From: Pseudodesulfovibrio indicus
GTDB taxonomy: Bacteria; Desulfobacterota; Desulfovibrionia; Desulfovibrionales; Desulfovibrionaceae
Reading direction: 5' to 3'
Length of the DNA: 64,000 nucleotides
Assembly: GCF_001563225.1 (NCBI RefSeq)
Contig: NZ_CP014206.1
Span: forward strand, 1,860,001 to 1,924,000
Of the stretch, positions 1 to 9,300 are shown piece by piece (positions within the stretch are counted from its first letter, which is position 1; each line of letters starts with the position of its first letter). Both the position numbers and the translations under genes were made by a program. The notes below the pieces were generated by a model, which saw only the letters and a list, made by a program, of their open reading frames with translations, was not told the origin of the DNA and did no database searches.

Positions 1-857
1 CGCGCCGGGATTCCCGCGTCCGTTTCCTCCAGATTGAGCACGGCGGGGTCATCCGCGCGGCCAACGCGGCCATTCAGGCGGCGCGGGGCGAATACGTGGC
101 GCGCATGGACGCGGACGACGTCTGCCTGCCCGACCGGCTGGCGGCCCAGGCCCGGCTGCTGGACGACTGCCCGGACCTCGGGCTGGTCGGCTGCCGGGTG
201 CGTTTCGGCGGCGACCGCAGGCGCAGCCGGGGCTACGCCCTGTACGTGGACTGGACCAACACCCTGCTGACCCCGGAGGCCATCCGGCTGAACCGGTTCG
301 TGGAGTTCCCGGTGCCCAACCCGTCCATCATGTTCCGGCGCACCGCCCTGGAGACCTACGGCGGCTATGTGCGCGGCGATTTCCCCGAGGACTACGAACT
401 GCTCCTGCGTTGGCAGGAGGCCGGGGTCCCCATGGCCAAGGCGGACGAGGAACTGCTGATCTGGAACGATCCGCCCGACCGCCTGTCCCGGACCCATGCG
501 CGCTACGACGTGGACGCCTTCTACCGGGTCAAGACCGACTACCTGGCCCGCTGGCTCTCCCGCAACAACCCGCACCATCCCGCGGTCCACATCCTCGGCT
601 CCGGGCGGACCACCCGCAAGCGCGCGGACCTGCTCCTGGACCACGGCATCGAGTTTGCGGCCTACTACGACGTGGACCCGAAAAAGATCGGCAACACGGT
701 CAACGGCGTGCCGGTCCTGGACCGCAACGACGTGCCCGCGCCCGGCGAGGGGTTCTGCCTGCCCTACGTGGCCAGCCGGGGGGCCCGCGCCGAGATCGCC
801 GAGTTCCTGGAAGGGCGCGGCTTCGTCCTGGGGCGCGACTACATTCCCGCCGCCTAG
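1..857 (+). CDS. Glycosyltransferase family 2 protein with C-terminal Rossmann-like domain (5' partial)
   Basis: The open frame enters from before base 1 (first full codon at base 3) and stops at TAG 855-857, so the N-terminus is missing. The visible start reads like the middle of a GT-A fold: a helix rich in Ala/Asn followed by ARMDADD, the DxD metal/nucleotide-sugar motif of GT2 enzymes, and later FPEDYELLLRW, which matches the usual ED catalytic-base region. The last ~95 residues look like a separate alpha/beta domain, with a glycine-rich strand turn (HILGSGRTTRKR) and YYDVDPKKIG, resembling the nucleotide-binding half of sugar-modifying proteins. The role is probably surface polysaccharide or flagellin glycan synthesis; donor and acceptor cannot be told. 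The next gene starts 67 bp downstream. Confidence 0.85.
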   Translation, partial: RRDSRVRFLQIEHGGVIRAANAAIQAARGEYVARMDADDVCLPDRLAAQARLLDDCPDLGLVGCRVRFGGDRRRSRGYALYVDWTNTLLTPEAIRLNRFVEFPVPNPSIMFRRTALETYGGYVRGDFPEDYELLLRWQEAGVPMAKADEELLIWNDPPDRLSRTHARYDVDAFYRVKTDYLARWLSRNNPHHPAVHILGSGRTTRKRADLLLDHGIEFAAYYDVDPKKIGNTVNGVPVLDRNDVPAPGEGFCLPYVASRGARAEIAEFLEGRGFVLGRDYIPAA

Positions 858-924
858 CCCGCTTCCGCTTCTGGCCTTCCCCGCCGGAATCTGGCACTCT
901 CGCTCCATAGCCCAAGGAGCATGA

Positions 925-1329
925 ATGCAATACGTTTCCACCCCCCATTGTCCGGCCCCGGCGGGCCATTATTCACAAGGTATCGTGCACGGCGGTCTGG
1001 TCCACGTCTCCGGCATGCTCGCCGTGGACCCGGTCAGCGGCGAGAAGCGGCTCGGCTCCGTGGAGGAGCAGACGCGGCTGGCCCTTGCAAACGTCGAGGC
1101 CGTGCTCAAGGAAGCCGGATCGGGCCGCGACCTGGTGCTCAAGTGCACCTGCTATGTGGCGGATATCGAGCTGTGGGGGCGGGTCAACGCGGTCTACGCC
1201 GAGTTCTTCGGCGACCACAAACCCGCCCGCGCCGTGGTCCCCACCGGCCCCCTGCATCACGGGTTCCTGGTGGAGATCGACTGCGTGGCGGCCCTGGGAC
1301 CCGGGGCCGAAACCGGGGAGGGCGCATGA
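925..1329 (+). CDS. ridA: RidA/YjgF/UK114 family enamine/imine deaminase
   Basis: 134 residues, the usual size of the trimeric RidA family, which hydrolyses reactive 2-aminoacrylate-type enamines released by PLP-dependent dehydratases. The family's substrate carboxylate-binding Arg is seen at R102 in KPARAVVP, and the acidic residue near the C-terminus is E118 in LVEIDC. The ATG at 925 is preceded by AAGGAG (914-919) at good spacing. Its stop overlaps the start of the PLP-dependent enzyme that follows (ATGA overlap), which implies translational coupling and fits RidA clearing a by-product of that enzyme. Deaminase function is inferred from the family. Confidence 0.93.
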   Translation: MQYVSTPHCPAPAGHYSQGIVHGGLVHVSGMLAVDPVSGEKRLGSVEEQTRLALANVEAVLKEAGSGRDLVLKCTCYVADIELWGRVNAVYAEFFGDHKPARAVVPTGPLHHGFLVEIDCVAALGPGAETGEGA

Positions 1330-2447
1330 CCCGTTTCGTCTGCCGCGACTGCGGACTCGATTTCGACGTGAATGTTCCCCGCTGGCGGTGCGACTGCGGC
1401 GGACTGCTGGACCTGGACTTCACCCCGCACTTGGACCCGGACCGGCTCGCCGGGCGGCCCGCCACCCTGTGGCGCTACCGCGAGGCGCTGCCCGTGCCCG
1501 ACGGCGCGGAGTTGACCCTGGGCGAGGGGTTCACCCCCATGCTCCCGGTGGAAATCGGCGGCCGCGAGGTGCTGGTCAAGCAGGAGCAGCTCTTCCCCAC
1601 CGGCTCGTACAAGGACCGGGGCGCGGCGGTGATGATGGCCATGGCCGCCCACATCGGCGTGGACCGCGTGGTCGAGGACTCCTCGGGCAACGCGGGGTGC
1701 GCGGTCTCGGCCTTTGCGGCCAAGGCGGGCATCCGTTGCCGCATCTTCGTGCCAGCCGACAACTCGCCGGGCAAGCTCGGCCAGATCGAGCTGTACGGCG
1801 CGGACCTGGTCCCCGTGCCCGGCTCCCGCGAGGACACGGCCTCGGCGTGCATGGCGGCGGCCTCGGACTGCTATTACGCAAGCCACGTCTACAATCCGTA
1901 TTTCTTCCACGGCACCAAGACCTTCGCCTACGAAGTGGCCGAACAGCTCGGCTGGAAGGCGCCGGACGCCGTGGTCCTGCCCGCCGGGAACGGCACCCTG
2001 CTGCTCGGCGCGCACATCGGTTTTACCGAGCTGCTGGGCCTGGGGCTCATCGACCGCATGCCGAAGTTGGTGGCGGTCCAGAGCGCCAACTGCGCGCCCC
2101 TGTGCGCGGCCTTCGAGGCCGGGGCGCGGGAGGTGTCGCAGGTGGCGACCGCGCCGACCCTGGCCGAGGGCATCGCCATCGGCCTGCCCATGCGCGGGGA
2201 GCAGATGCTTGAGGCCGTGCGCGAGACCGGCGGCACCTGCCTGGCCGTGTCCGAGGAGGCGGTCCTGGCCGCCTTCCGGGACATGGGGCGCAAGGGGTTC
2301 TGCATCGAGCCGACCTCGGCGGCGGTGGTGGCCGGGGCGGCGGAGTACGTGCGCACCGCGGACGCGGACGAGGTGGTGGTGACCGTGTTCACCGGCCACG
2401 GGCTGAAGGTCGGGGACAAACTGCACAAGCTGGCCGGAGGGGTGTGA
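1326..2447 (+). CDS. Threonine synthase-like PLP-dependent enzyme
   Basis: 373 residues of fold-type II PLP enzyme. An N-terminal zinc-ribbon-like segment carries C6, C9, C22 and C24, as in many threonine synthases. The PLP lysine is K96 in PTGSYKDRGA, followed by the SSGNAG phosphate/substrate loop and a glycine loop PAGNGT. Threonine synthase converts O-phosphohomoserine to threonine; close relatives include threonine and diaminopropionate dehydratases, and coupling to RidA would also suit a dehydratase. It starts at ATG 1326 inside the ridA stop codon and ends at TGA 2445-2447, overlapping lepB. thrC is the likely name but not certain. Confidence 0.85.
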   Translation: MTRFVCRDCGLDFDVNVPRWRCDCGGLLDLDFTPHLDPDRLAGRPATLWRYREALPVPDGAELTLGEGFTPMLPVEIGGREVLVKQEQLFPTGSYKDRGAAVMMAMAAHIGVDRVVEDSSGNAGCAVSAFAAKAGIRCRIFVPADNSPGKLGQIELYGADLVPVPGSREDTASACMAAASDCYYASHVYNPYFFHGTKTFAYEVAEQLGWKAPDAVVLPAGNGTLLLGAHIGFTELLGLGLIDRMPKLVAVQSANCAPLCAAFEAGAREVSQVATAPTLAEGIAIGLPMRGEQMLEAVRETGGTCLAVSEEAVLAAFRDMGRKGFCIEPTSAAVVAGAAEYVRTADADEVVVTVFTGHGLKVGDKLHKLAGGV

Positions 2448-3280
2448 TGACCGGACTGCATGAAACCAAGCCGCGCAAGCCCTGGCTGGCGCTGCTCCTG
2501 TCCCTGGTCGCGGTGGGGCTGGGCCAGGTCTACAACGGCCAGTGGCGAAAGGGCGTCTGGCTCTTCCTGACCGAGGTCGGGCTGGGCATGTTCATGGTCC
2601 TGTACTGGGCCGATTTCGCGGCCATGCTCCTGTGCGTGTCCATCCTGGCGGGCTACAACCTGTTCGTGGCCGGGGAGGCGTTCGTCACGGCCCGGCGGCT
2701 GCGCGACTTCACGCCCGGACCGTGGAACCACTGGTGGGTCTACGGGCTGTGCCTGCTGGTCAGCCTGGGGGCCGGCTCGGTCTTCAAGTGGATGGTGCAG
2801 GAATATTTCTTCATCGCCTATACCGTGCCGTCCGCGTCCATGGTCCCGTCCATCCGGGTGGGCGACCGGTTCATGGCCGAGGTCCTGGAGCCGGAGGACC
2901 GGCTCTCAAGGGGCGAGATCGTGATCTTCACCCTGCCCGAGACGCAGGGCAGGGATTTCGTCAAGCGGATCGTGGGGCTGCCCGGGGAGACCGTGGAGAT
3001 CCGGGACCGTCAGGTGCTGGTCGACGGCCGCGCGCTGATAGAGCCCTATGCGCAACACACCAAGGGGGGCCTGTTCCCGGAGCGGGACAATCTGGCGCCG
3101 GTGGTCCTTGGCGCGGACGAGTTCTTCGTCATGGGCGACAACCGCGAGGACAGCTACGACTCGCGCTGGCTCGGCCCGGTCCCCAGGGAACGGATCACCG
3201 GACGCGCGGGATACGTGTACTTCCCCGGCGACCTGGACGCGCCGGACTGGCTGGATCGATTCGGAACGGACCTGCGCTGA
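2447..3280 (+). CDS. lepB: Signal peptidase I with N-terminal multi-span membrane domain
   Basis: Leader peptidase of the S26 family, cleaving signal peptides at the outer face of the inner membrane. Counting from ATG 2447, the catalytic Ser is S131 in TVPSASM and the general-base Lys is K173 in FVKRIVGLPGE; box D (MGDNREDSYDSRW) follows. The first ~110 residues form several hydrophobic spans beginning with a TM2-like pattern (GLGQVYNGQWRKG), longer than the two-span anchor of minimal enzymes. GGAGG at 2436-2440 is well spaced for ATG 2447 and too close for the GTG at 2444, so 2447 is chosen. It overlaps the preceding gene by one base. Confidence 0.95.
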   Translation: MTGLHETKPRKPWLALLLSLVAVGLGQVYNGQWRKGVWLFLTEVGLGMFMVLYWADFAAMLLCVSILAGYNLFVAGEAFVTARRLRDFTPGPWNHWWVYGLCLLVSLGAGSVFKWMVQEYFFIAYTVPSASMVPSIRVGDRFMAEVLEPEDRLSRGEIVIFTLPETQGRDFVKRIVGLPGETVEIRDRQVLVDGRALIEPYAQHTKGGLFPERDNLAPVVLGADEFFVMGDNREDSYDSRWLGPVPRERITGRAGYVYFPGDLDAPDWLDRFGTDLR

Positions 3281-3284
3281 CGGG

Positions 3285-4313
3285 TTACCAGAACTCGCGG
3301 GCCGCGAACAGCCCGTCCGCCTGATTGATCTTCAGGGGGCGCACTTCCTTGATGCCCAGGGCGTCCATGTAGCCCAGGACCAGGATGAGGTTGGTCAGCC
3401 GGGTGTCGGCGTATTCGCTGTCAAAGGCCTTGTCCGGCTTGCCGGTCCACTTGGCCAGGGCTTCGGCCACTTCCTGGCGGGTGTAGGTCTTCTTGTGCAG
3501 GCCGAGCACTTCGGGCACGGAATAGAAATGCACGCCGCCGATGCCCGCCACCACCATGTCCTGGGCGCAGATGCGTCCCGAGATGACCAGCGGCACGGTC
3601 ATGGCCGCATGGGAGCGGATGAAGGCCAGGGACTGTTCCACCTCGGCCGGGCTGACCGGGTTGGGGCTGGTGGTCGTGGTGATGGATTTTTTCTGGAAGG
3701 TCTCGATGACCACGTTCTTGAACGGGATGGAGGCCATGGGATCGATGTAGAAGATCAGGTCGCCGTCGTCCTTGCGCAGGGTCATCTGCATGGAGTTGCC
3801 GCCGATGTCCCAGACCAGGAACGGCGGGGCCTTGTCGCCCAGCTCCTGGCGCACAGCGTGGTAGCTGAGCATGGCGGCCTGCTGCTCGGAGATGACCCGG
3901 GCCGGGATGCCGGTCTCCTTGCGGATGCGCACGAAATAGGCGCGCCCGTTCTGGGCCTCCTGGAACAGCCGGCCGCCCACGGCGGAGTATTCCAGGGCGT
4001 TCTTCTCCACCGCGGTGCGCTTGAGTTTTTCCAGGATGGCAATGCCCTGGTCCATGACGTCCTTGCTCAGGTTGGCGTCATAGGAGCGGGCCAGGTCCTC
4101 GGCGAAATCCACCTTTTCGGACAGGGTCTCGACGAGCTTGACGATGCGGCCGGTGGGGATGTCCACGTCCGCGATGATGCATTTGATGGCGGCGGAGCCG
4201 ATGTCGAACGCGGCCCTGCGGACCACGGTGGCGTCCTGGGCGCGCGCCGGAGCGGCAAGGCAGATGCAGAACAGCGCTCCCGCCAAAAATGCGGCTTTCA
4301 GTGTAAGGTACAT
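3285..4313 (-). CDS. Exported Ppx/GppA-like protein (exopolyphosphatase / pppGpp phosphatase fold)
   Basis: 342 residues with a clear signal peptide: a charged start, a hydrophobic core and APARAQ as a probable signal peptidase I site near residue 26. The mature part has the ASKHA (actin-like) layout of Ppx/GppA: AFDIGSAAIK (about 35-44) as phosphate-1 and VWDIGGNSMQM (about 167-177) as phosphate-2. Usual family members are cytosolic and act on polyphosphate or pppGpp. Here the segment equivalent to the family's ISGEEEA reads VISEQQAAML, so the acidic residues expected to activate water are Gln. GGGAGGAAG precedes ATG 4313. It is convergent with lepB and downstream of mltG. Function is unknown; it could be an inactive or re-purposed periplasmic binder. 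Confidence 0.8.
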   Translation of the reverse strand: MYLTLKAAFLAGALFCICLAAPARAQDATVVRRAAFDIGSAAIKCIIADVDIPTGRIVKLVETLSEKVDFAEDLARSYDANLSKDVMDQGIAILEKLKRTAVEKNALEYSAVGGRLFQEAQNGRAYFVRIRKETGIPARVISEQQAAMLSYHAVRQELGDKAPPFLVWDIGGNSMQMTLRKDDGDLIFYIDPMASIPFKNVVIETFQKKSITTTTSPNPVSPAEVEQSLAFIRSHAAMTVPLVISGRICAQDMVVAGIGGVHFYSVPEVLGLHKKTYTRQEVAEALAKWTGKPDKAFDSEYADTRLTNLILVLGYMDALGIKEVRPLKINQADGLFAAREFW

Positions 4314-4390
4314 CTTCCTCCCGGCTCGTCCCGTCGAATTATGTCTGTAAGCTAAAGAAAAATCGCGCGAAGTGCAACGGGTACCAGGGG

Positions 4391-5455
4391 TCAGTCCTTG
4401 GTGGACCGGTATGTTTTCCGGTTCCGATCGAGCTGGAACTTCCGGACAGCCTGGTTGTGCTCCTCCAGCGTCCGGCTGAAATGGTGGGAGCCGTCGCCCC
4501 TGGCCACGAAGTAGAGGTAGGCGTGCTGTTCCGGGTGTACGGCGGCCAGCAGGGAGTCCAGCCCCGGCGAACAGATGGGGCCGGGGGGCAGGCCCCGGTG
4601 GACGTAAGTGTTGTAGGGGTTTTCCCGGTTCGTGAGGTCGCTCTTCCTGAGGTTGCCGTCGAAATCCGGCCCCAGCCCGTAGATGATGGTCGGGTCGCAC
4701 TGGATGAGCATGCCGCGCCGGAGCCGGTTGTGGAAGACCCCGGAGATGCGAGCCCGTTCGCTGGTGTCGCCGGTCTCCTTTTCGATGAGCGAGGCCAGGA
4801 TGACCGTGCGCTGCATCTCCTCGAAGTCCGGCAGCCCGCCGGGCCAGACCTTTCGGGCGTTGCGGAAGAACTCCTTGAGCATGACCTCGGCCATGAGCCG
4901 GGCCGGATTCTCCTTGGGCGGGGTGAGCAGGTAGGTCTCCGGGAACAGGTATCCTTCGGCGTCCCTGGCCGTGATCCCGTAGGCGGCCAGCAGCTTGGGG
5001 TCGGCAACGGCCTCGGCGAAGCCGTCGGCGTCGCCCATGCCCGCCTCCTCCAGGACCCGTGCGGTCTGCCACCAGGTCAGCCCCTCGCGCACCGAAACCC
5101 GGTGCATGACCCCGGCGGAGGAGGTCAGCTCCTCCAGAATCCGCTCCGGGACCCAGCCCGTGGACAGCCGGAAGACTCCGGCCCGGGCGGACGAGCCCTT
5201 GCCCCGGCGAACGGCCAACCGGGCGAAGAAGTGGGTGTTAGTGATCAACCCCTCGTTCTTGAGGTTGGCGGCGATGGTGGTGAACAGCTGCCCGGGCTCC
5301 ACCCGGAACAGGACCTCCCGGCCCGGCGTCTCCGGGGCGGTGGCCAGGAACTGCTCCTCCTGCCACGTCTTGTACCAGGCGTAGCCGCCCGCGACGAGCC
5401 CGGCCAGGACGGCCAGCAGGAAAACGGCGATCAGGAAATAGCGGAGTCGAGCCAT
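4391..5455 (-). CDS. mltG: Endolytic murein transglycosylase MltG
   Basis: 354 residues of the YceG/MltG family, which cuts nascent glycan strands and sets their length at the inner membrane. One N-terminal transmembrane helix (about residues 5-27) anchors a periplasmic LysM-like segment, followed by the catalytic domain with the family Glu in ASLIEKET and the CDPTIIYGLG and NPYNTY motifs. The start overlaps the end of ruvX by 25 bp, so the two are co-transcribed; the ruvX-mltG pairing is common in bacteria. Confidence 0.96.
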   Translation of the reverse strand: MARLRYFLIAVFLLAVLAGLVAGGYAWYKTWQEEQFLATAPETPGREVLFRVEPGQLFTTIAANLKNEGLITNTHFFARLAVRRGKGSSARAGVFRLSTGWVPERILEELTSSAGVMHRVSVREGLTWWQTARVLEEAGMGDADGFAEAVADPKLLAAYGITARDAEGYLFPETYLLTPPKENPARLMAEVMLKEFFRNARKVWPGGLPDFEEMQRTVILASLIEKETGDTSERARISGVFHNRLRRGMLIQCDPTIIYGLGPDFDGNLRKSDLTNRENPYNTYVHRGLPPGPICSPGLDSLLAAVHPEQHAYLYFVARGDGSHHFSRTLEEHNQAVRKFQLDRNRKTYRSTKD

Positions 5456-5844
5456 GAGCGAAGGATGACGGTCGCTGCCTGGCTGTCCAGGGCGGCCTTT
5501 CGTTTCTTGCCGCGCAAACCTGCGGCGTTGAGTTCCTCTTCGGCCTGGGCCGAGGTCAGCCGCTCGTCCATAAGGTGGACGGGCAGTTCCGTGCGGCGGC
5601 CAAGGCTCTCGGCGAAATTGCGCGCCTGGCGGGTGGTCAGGGTCTCCTCGCCCGACAGGGCCAGGGGCAGGCCGACCACCACCGCTTCGATGGATTCATC
5701 CTGAATGATTTTGAGGAGTTCGTCAAAGAGCGCCTGGCGGGTGGACCGCGTCAGGGTGCGCAGGGGCGAGACCAGGGTCCCGGTGGGGTCGCACACGGCC
5801 AGGCCCACGCGTTTGAGCCCGAAATCGATGCCCAGGGCGCGCAC
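5431..5844 (-). CDS. ruvX: RuvX/YqgF family Holliday-junction-resolvase-like nuclease
   Basis: 137 residues with an RNase H fold. GIDFGLKRVGLAV at the N-terminus supplies the first acidic residue; VVVGLPLALSGEE and MDERLTSAQAEEEL are the other two conserved blocks. YqgF proteins act in pre-16S rRNA 5' processing and have also been linked to recombination. The start is GTG at 5844, one base after the thioesterase stop at 5846, and the end overlaps mltG by 25 bp. Confidence 0.95.
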   Translation of the reverse strand: MRALGIDFGLKRVGLAVCDPTGTLVSPLRTLTRSTRQALFDELLKIIQDESIEAVVVGLPLALSGEETLTTRQARNFAESLGRRTELPVHLMDERLTSAQAEEELNAAGLRGKKRKAALDSQAATVILRSWLDSAIS

Positions 5845-5845
5845 C

Positions 5846-6256
5846 CTAGAGGTCCTCCAGGGCGGTCTTGGTGCGGTAGCCCATGGCCTGCACGTCGGCC
5901 ACCAGCACGCCCTCGGCGTCGAGGACCTTGACCGAGTAGGTGGCCATGCGGCCTCCGGCGGACAGTTCCTCGGCGTGGGCGATCAGGCGCGGCCCCTTGG
6001 CGGGCTTCAGGTAGGCGATGGACAGGTTCACGGCCAGGGCCGCCCGGCCGTAGGAGTTGGCCGCCGCGCCGAAGGCCGTCTCGGCCAGGGTGTAGACCGC
6101 CGCCGCGTTGACCGTGCCGAAGGGGTTCATGTGTTCCGGGCGGATATCCAGGCGGCAGGAAGCCGCGCCGGGCGAGACGTCGGTGATCTCGACCCCGGTG
6201 AATGCGCCGAAACCGTTGCGCTCGTTGAGCAGGGCTTTCACGCCGTCGCAGTCCAT
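5846..6256 (-). CDS. PaaI/YiiD-like hotdog-fold thioesterase or DUF4442-type protein
   Basis: 136 residues from the chosen ATG at 6256. The sequence MNPFGTVNAAAVYTLAETAFG, with the small-residue helix and a central Glu, is the hotdog helix of PaaI-type acyl-CoA thioesterases; VNLSIAYLKPAKG continues the sheet. The catalytic residue pattern (HGG in many PaaI enzymes) is altered to FGTVNA, so hydrolytic activity is uncertain. ACGGAGGCGACA lies just before ATG 6256, while an upstream in-frame ATG at 6292 has no ribosome site. It lies between the large dehydrogenase and ruvX on the same strand. Confidence 0.8.
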   Translation of the reverse strand: MDCDGVKALLNERNGFGAFTGVEITDVSPGAASCRLDIRPEHMNPFGTVNAAAVYTLAETAFGAAANSYGRAALAVNLSIAYLKPAKGPRLIAHAEELSAGGRMATYSVKVLDAEGVLVADVQAMGYRTKTALEDL

Positions 6257-6316
6257 TGTCGCCTCCGTCGTTGCTTCGGGTTCAGGGTGCATCGGTCCGT
6301 GGACGCGGCGCGCGGA

Positions 6317-9300
6317 TCAGGCGCCCTTGCGCTCCACCCGGTCGAGCATCTCCTTCATTTCCCTCTGCCATCTGGGACCGCCCACGCATTCGGCCAGGAA
6401 TTCCACGGCGTGGATGACCCGGTTCGGCAGCTTCATCTGGAGCATGGACCGCTTGATGCCCACCTTGCAGGACGGGCAGCCGACCACGATGGGCCGCTGG
6501 CGGTCGAAGGCGAGGTCCTCGCGCAGCTGCTCCTGCTTGCGCTCGCGCAGCAGGTTGTAGATGGACGGGCTGGTCATGGCCCCCAGGCCGGACTCGCCGC
6601 AGCAGCCGGGCGACAGGCTCACTTCCGAGCCGGTCAGCTTGGCCAGGGTCGAGCGGTACATCTCCGGGGCCTTGAGCTTGGGTACGTCGGTCCATTCCAT
6701 GTGGCAGGCTGAATGGTAGAGCACCGGCTCGGTCTGGCGCACGCCGGGCAGCCGCTCCATGAGGAACTGGACCACGTCGTAGTGCTTGAGCGGGTCGGCC
6801 AGCTCCGAGGAGAAATCATAGGTCTGCAGGGACTCGCGGCAGGTGCCGCAGGCCGTGAGCAGGGTGGTGGCCTTCAGCCCCGCCTTGCCGGTCTTGACCA
6901 GCAGGTCAAGGAATTCCTGGACGTTGCGATGGCGGTTGGTCTTGTACGCCTCCTCGCAGCCCGAGGCGAGCAGGGGATAGCCGCAGCACATGTGGTGGTC
7001 GGGCAGGACCACGTTCACCCCGGACTTGAGCAGCAGGTAGACCGAGGCCAGGCCGATGGAGCGGGAGAACAGGGACGCGCCGCAGCCGGGGAAGTAGAGC
7101 ACGGTCTGGTCGCGGTCCGCGCCGGGGTTCTTGAAGACCGATCCCAGCTCCTCTATGTGCAGCCGCTCGAACAGGTTGCGGTAGTCGATGTGCGGGCTGC
7201 GGTGCTTGACCACGGGCGACTCGATGCGCGACAGCCAGCGGGCCGGGATCATGCCCAGGGTCTTGTCCTGGAGCGACTGGCCCACGGAGAGCACCTTGGC
7301 GGCCATGGGCAGGGTGTTGCCCGGGTTCTTGGCCAGGTTGCGCAGCACGATCTGCTTGAGCGGGTGGCCGGACCTCCCCTTGGAGTCGAGGAACGAGCGC
7401 ATGGACAGGGCGGCCCCGGCGGAGTCGATCTTCACCGGGCAGGCGGCCTGGCACTTGCCGCAGGCCGTGCAGTGGTCCATGAGGTCGCGCAGTTCCTTCA
7501 TCAGCTCCACGGCGGGCTCGCCGGTCTGGATCTGCGAATAATAGATGCCCTCGATGAGCGCGCCCAGCGCGATGTTCTTGTTGCGCGGGTGGTACATCAG
7601 GCCGCGCGCGGGCTGGTACATGGGGCAGACCTGCTTGCACTTGCCGCAGCGGGTGCAGGTCTGGATGTTTTTCAAGAGCCCCATGAGCGCTTCCTTGTCT
7701 TTGAGCGCGGTGCCGTCCAGGTCGTGGATCAGCCGGTTGAAGGAGAAAGTGAAGGGCACGCTCGGCAGGGTGCGCGAGGTCAGCTTGCCGGGGTTGAACA
7801 CCCCGCCCGGGTCCAGCGCCTTGCGGTATTTGGCCAGGGCCTCGATCTTCTCTTCGCTCAGGAACCCGATCTTGGTGATGCCGATGCCGTGCTCGCCGGA
7901 CACCTGGCCGCCCATCTCCAGGACCTTGGACATGACCGTGTTGGCCGCCTCGTGGGCCGAGGCGAGCATCTCCGCGTCGTTGGAGTTGACCGGCAGGTTG
8001 ACGTGGCAGTTGCCGTCGCCCGCGTGCATGTGGTTGGCGATGACGATGCGCCGCTGCTGCAGTTCCTGCCACAGCCCCTTTATCTCGCGGTCGAGCTTGG
8101 GGTAGGTGTCGCGCAGCTTGAGGAACAGGAACCGGCACTGGGCCTCCTGCTCCACGTCGGAAAAGTCCCTGGAGTCCACCTTGCCGCTCAGGATGGCGTC
8201 GATGCGCACGCGCGCCTCGGCGATGTCCTCGTCCTTCTCGGCCACGCCCTCCAGGTCTTCGACCTTGTCCAGGGTGGCCGCGTAGATCTTGGCCAGGTAG
8301 ATGAGGTTCAGGTTTTCCAGGAAGTCGGAGAAGGCCGGGATGACCTCCATGGGGATGACCACGTCCTCGTTGATCTTGAAGCCGGAGGTGCGCCGGGCGA
8401 TGGCCGAGAGCTTGTGGCGGTCCTCCCAGAACAGCTCGGCCTCGCGCTCGTCGCGGGCGGCGAAGACGTCCACGCCGTCATAGGGCTGGGCCAGGGCGAG
8501 CACGGTCTGGCAGGCTGCGTCCAGGGCTTCCCGGCTGTCCGAGTCGAGCTGCATGATGATCACCGAGATGGGATCGCCCTCGTACCGGGTGGACTTGGTC
8601 TGGTACTCGATGGCCTGGACGTATTTGGGGCCGAACTCCTCCAGCGCGGAAATCTTGACCAGGTCGCCCTCCTCGCGGATGGCGTCGCGCATGGCGACCA
8701 CGTCCTTGATGACCAGCATGGCGTTGCGCATGGACCGGCCGAAGAATTCGAGGCAGAGCACCTGGGAGTGGGCCAGTGTGGGGTGGCAGACGAAGGTGGC
8801 GGTGGTGATGATGCCGTCCGTGCCTTCCTTCTGCACGCCGGGCAGTCCGCCCAGGTACTTGTTGGACACGTCCTTGCCCAGCCCCTGGCCGCGGATCTCG
8901 TCGCCCTTGAGGACCACGGTATCGAAAAGCGCGCCCTTTTCGTCGCGGATGTCGAACACGGCCTCGTCAAAGGGATATATCTTGTGGCGCGGGTGGTCCC
9001 TGCGGACCACCTCGATGAGCGACCCGTCGGGCCGGACCATGCGGTAGCTCAGGATGTTGTCGATGGTCGTGCCGTATTCGAAGGCGAACGGCCCCCCCGC
9101 GTTCTCGGAGATGTTGCCGCCCAGCGACGAGCCCGCCTTGGAGGCAGGGTCCACGGTGAACAGCAAGCCTTTCTTCGCCGCCGCCTGGATGGCGTTCAGG
9201 GTGATCACGCCGGACTGGGCGGTCATGGTCCGCTCGGCCGGGTTGATGTCGAGGATGTTCTTGAAGCGCGACAGGGACAGGATCACGCAGCGCGCCTCGG

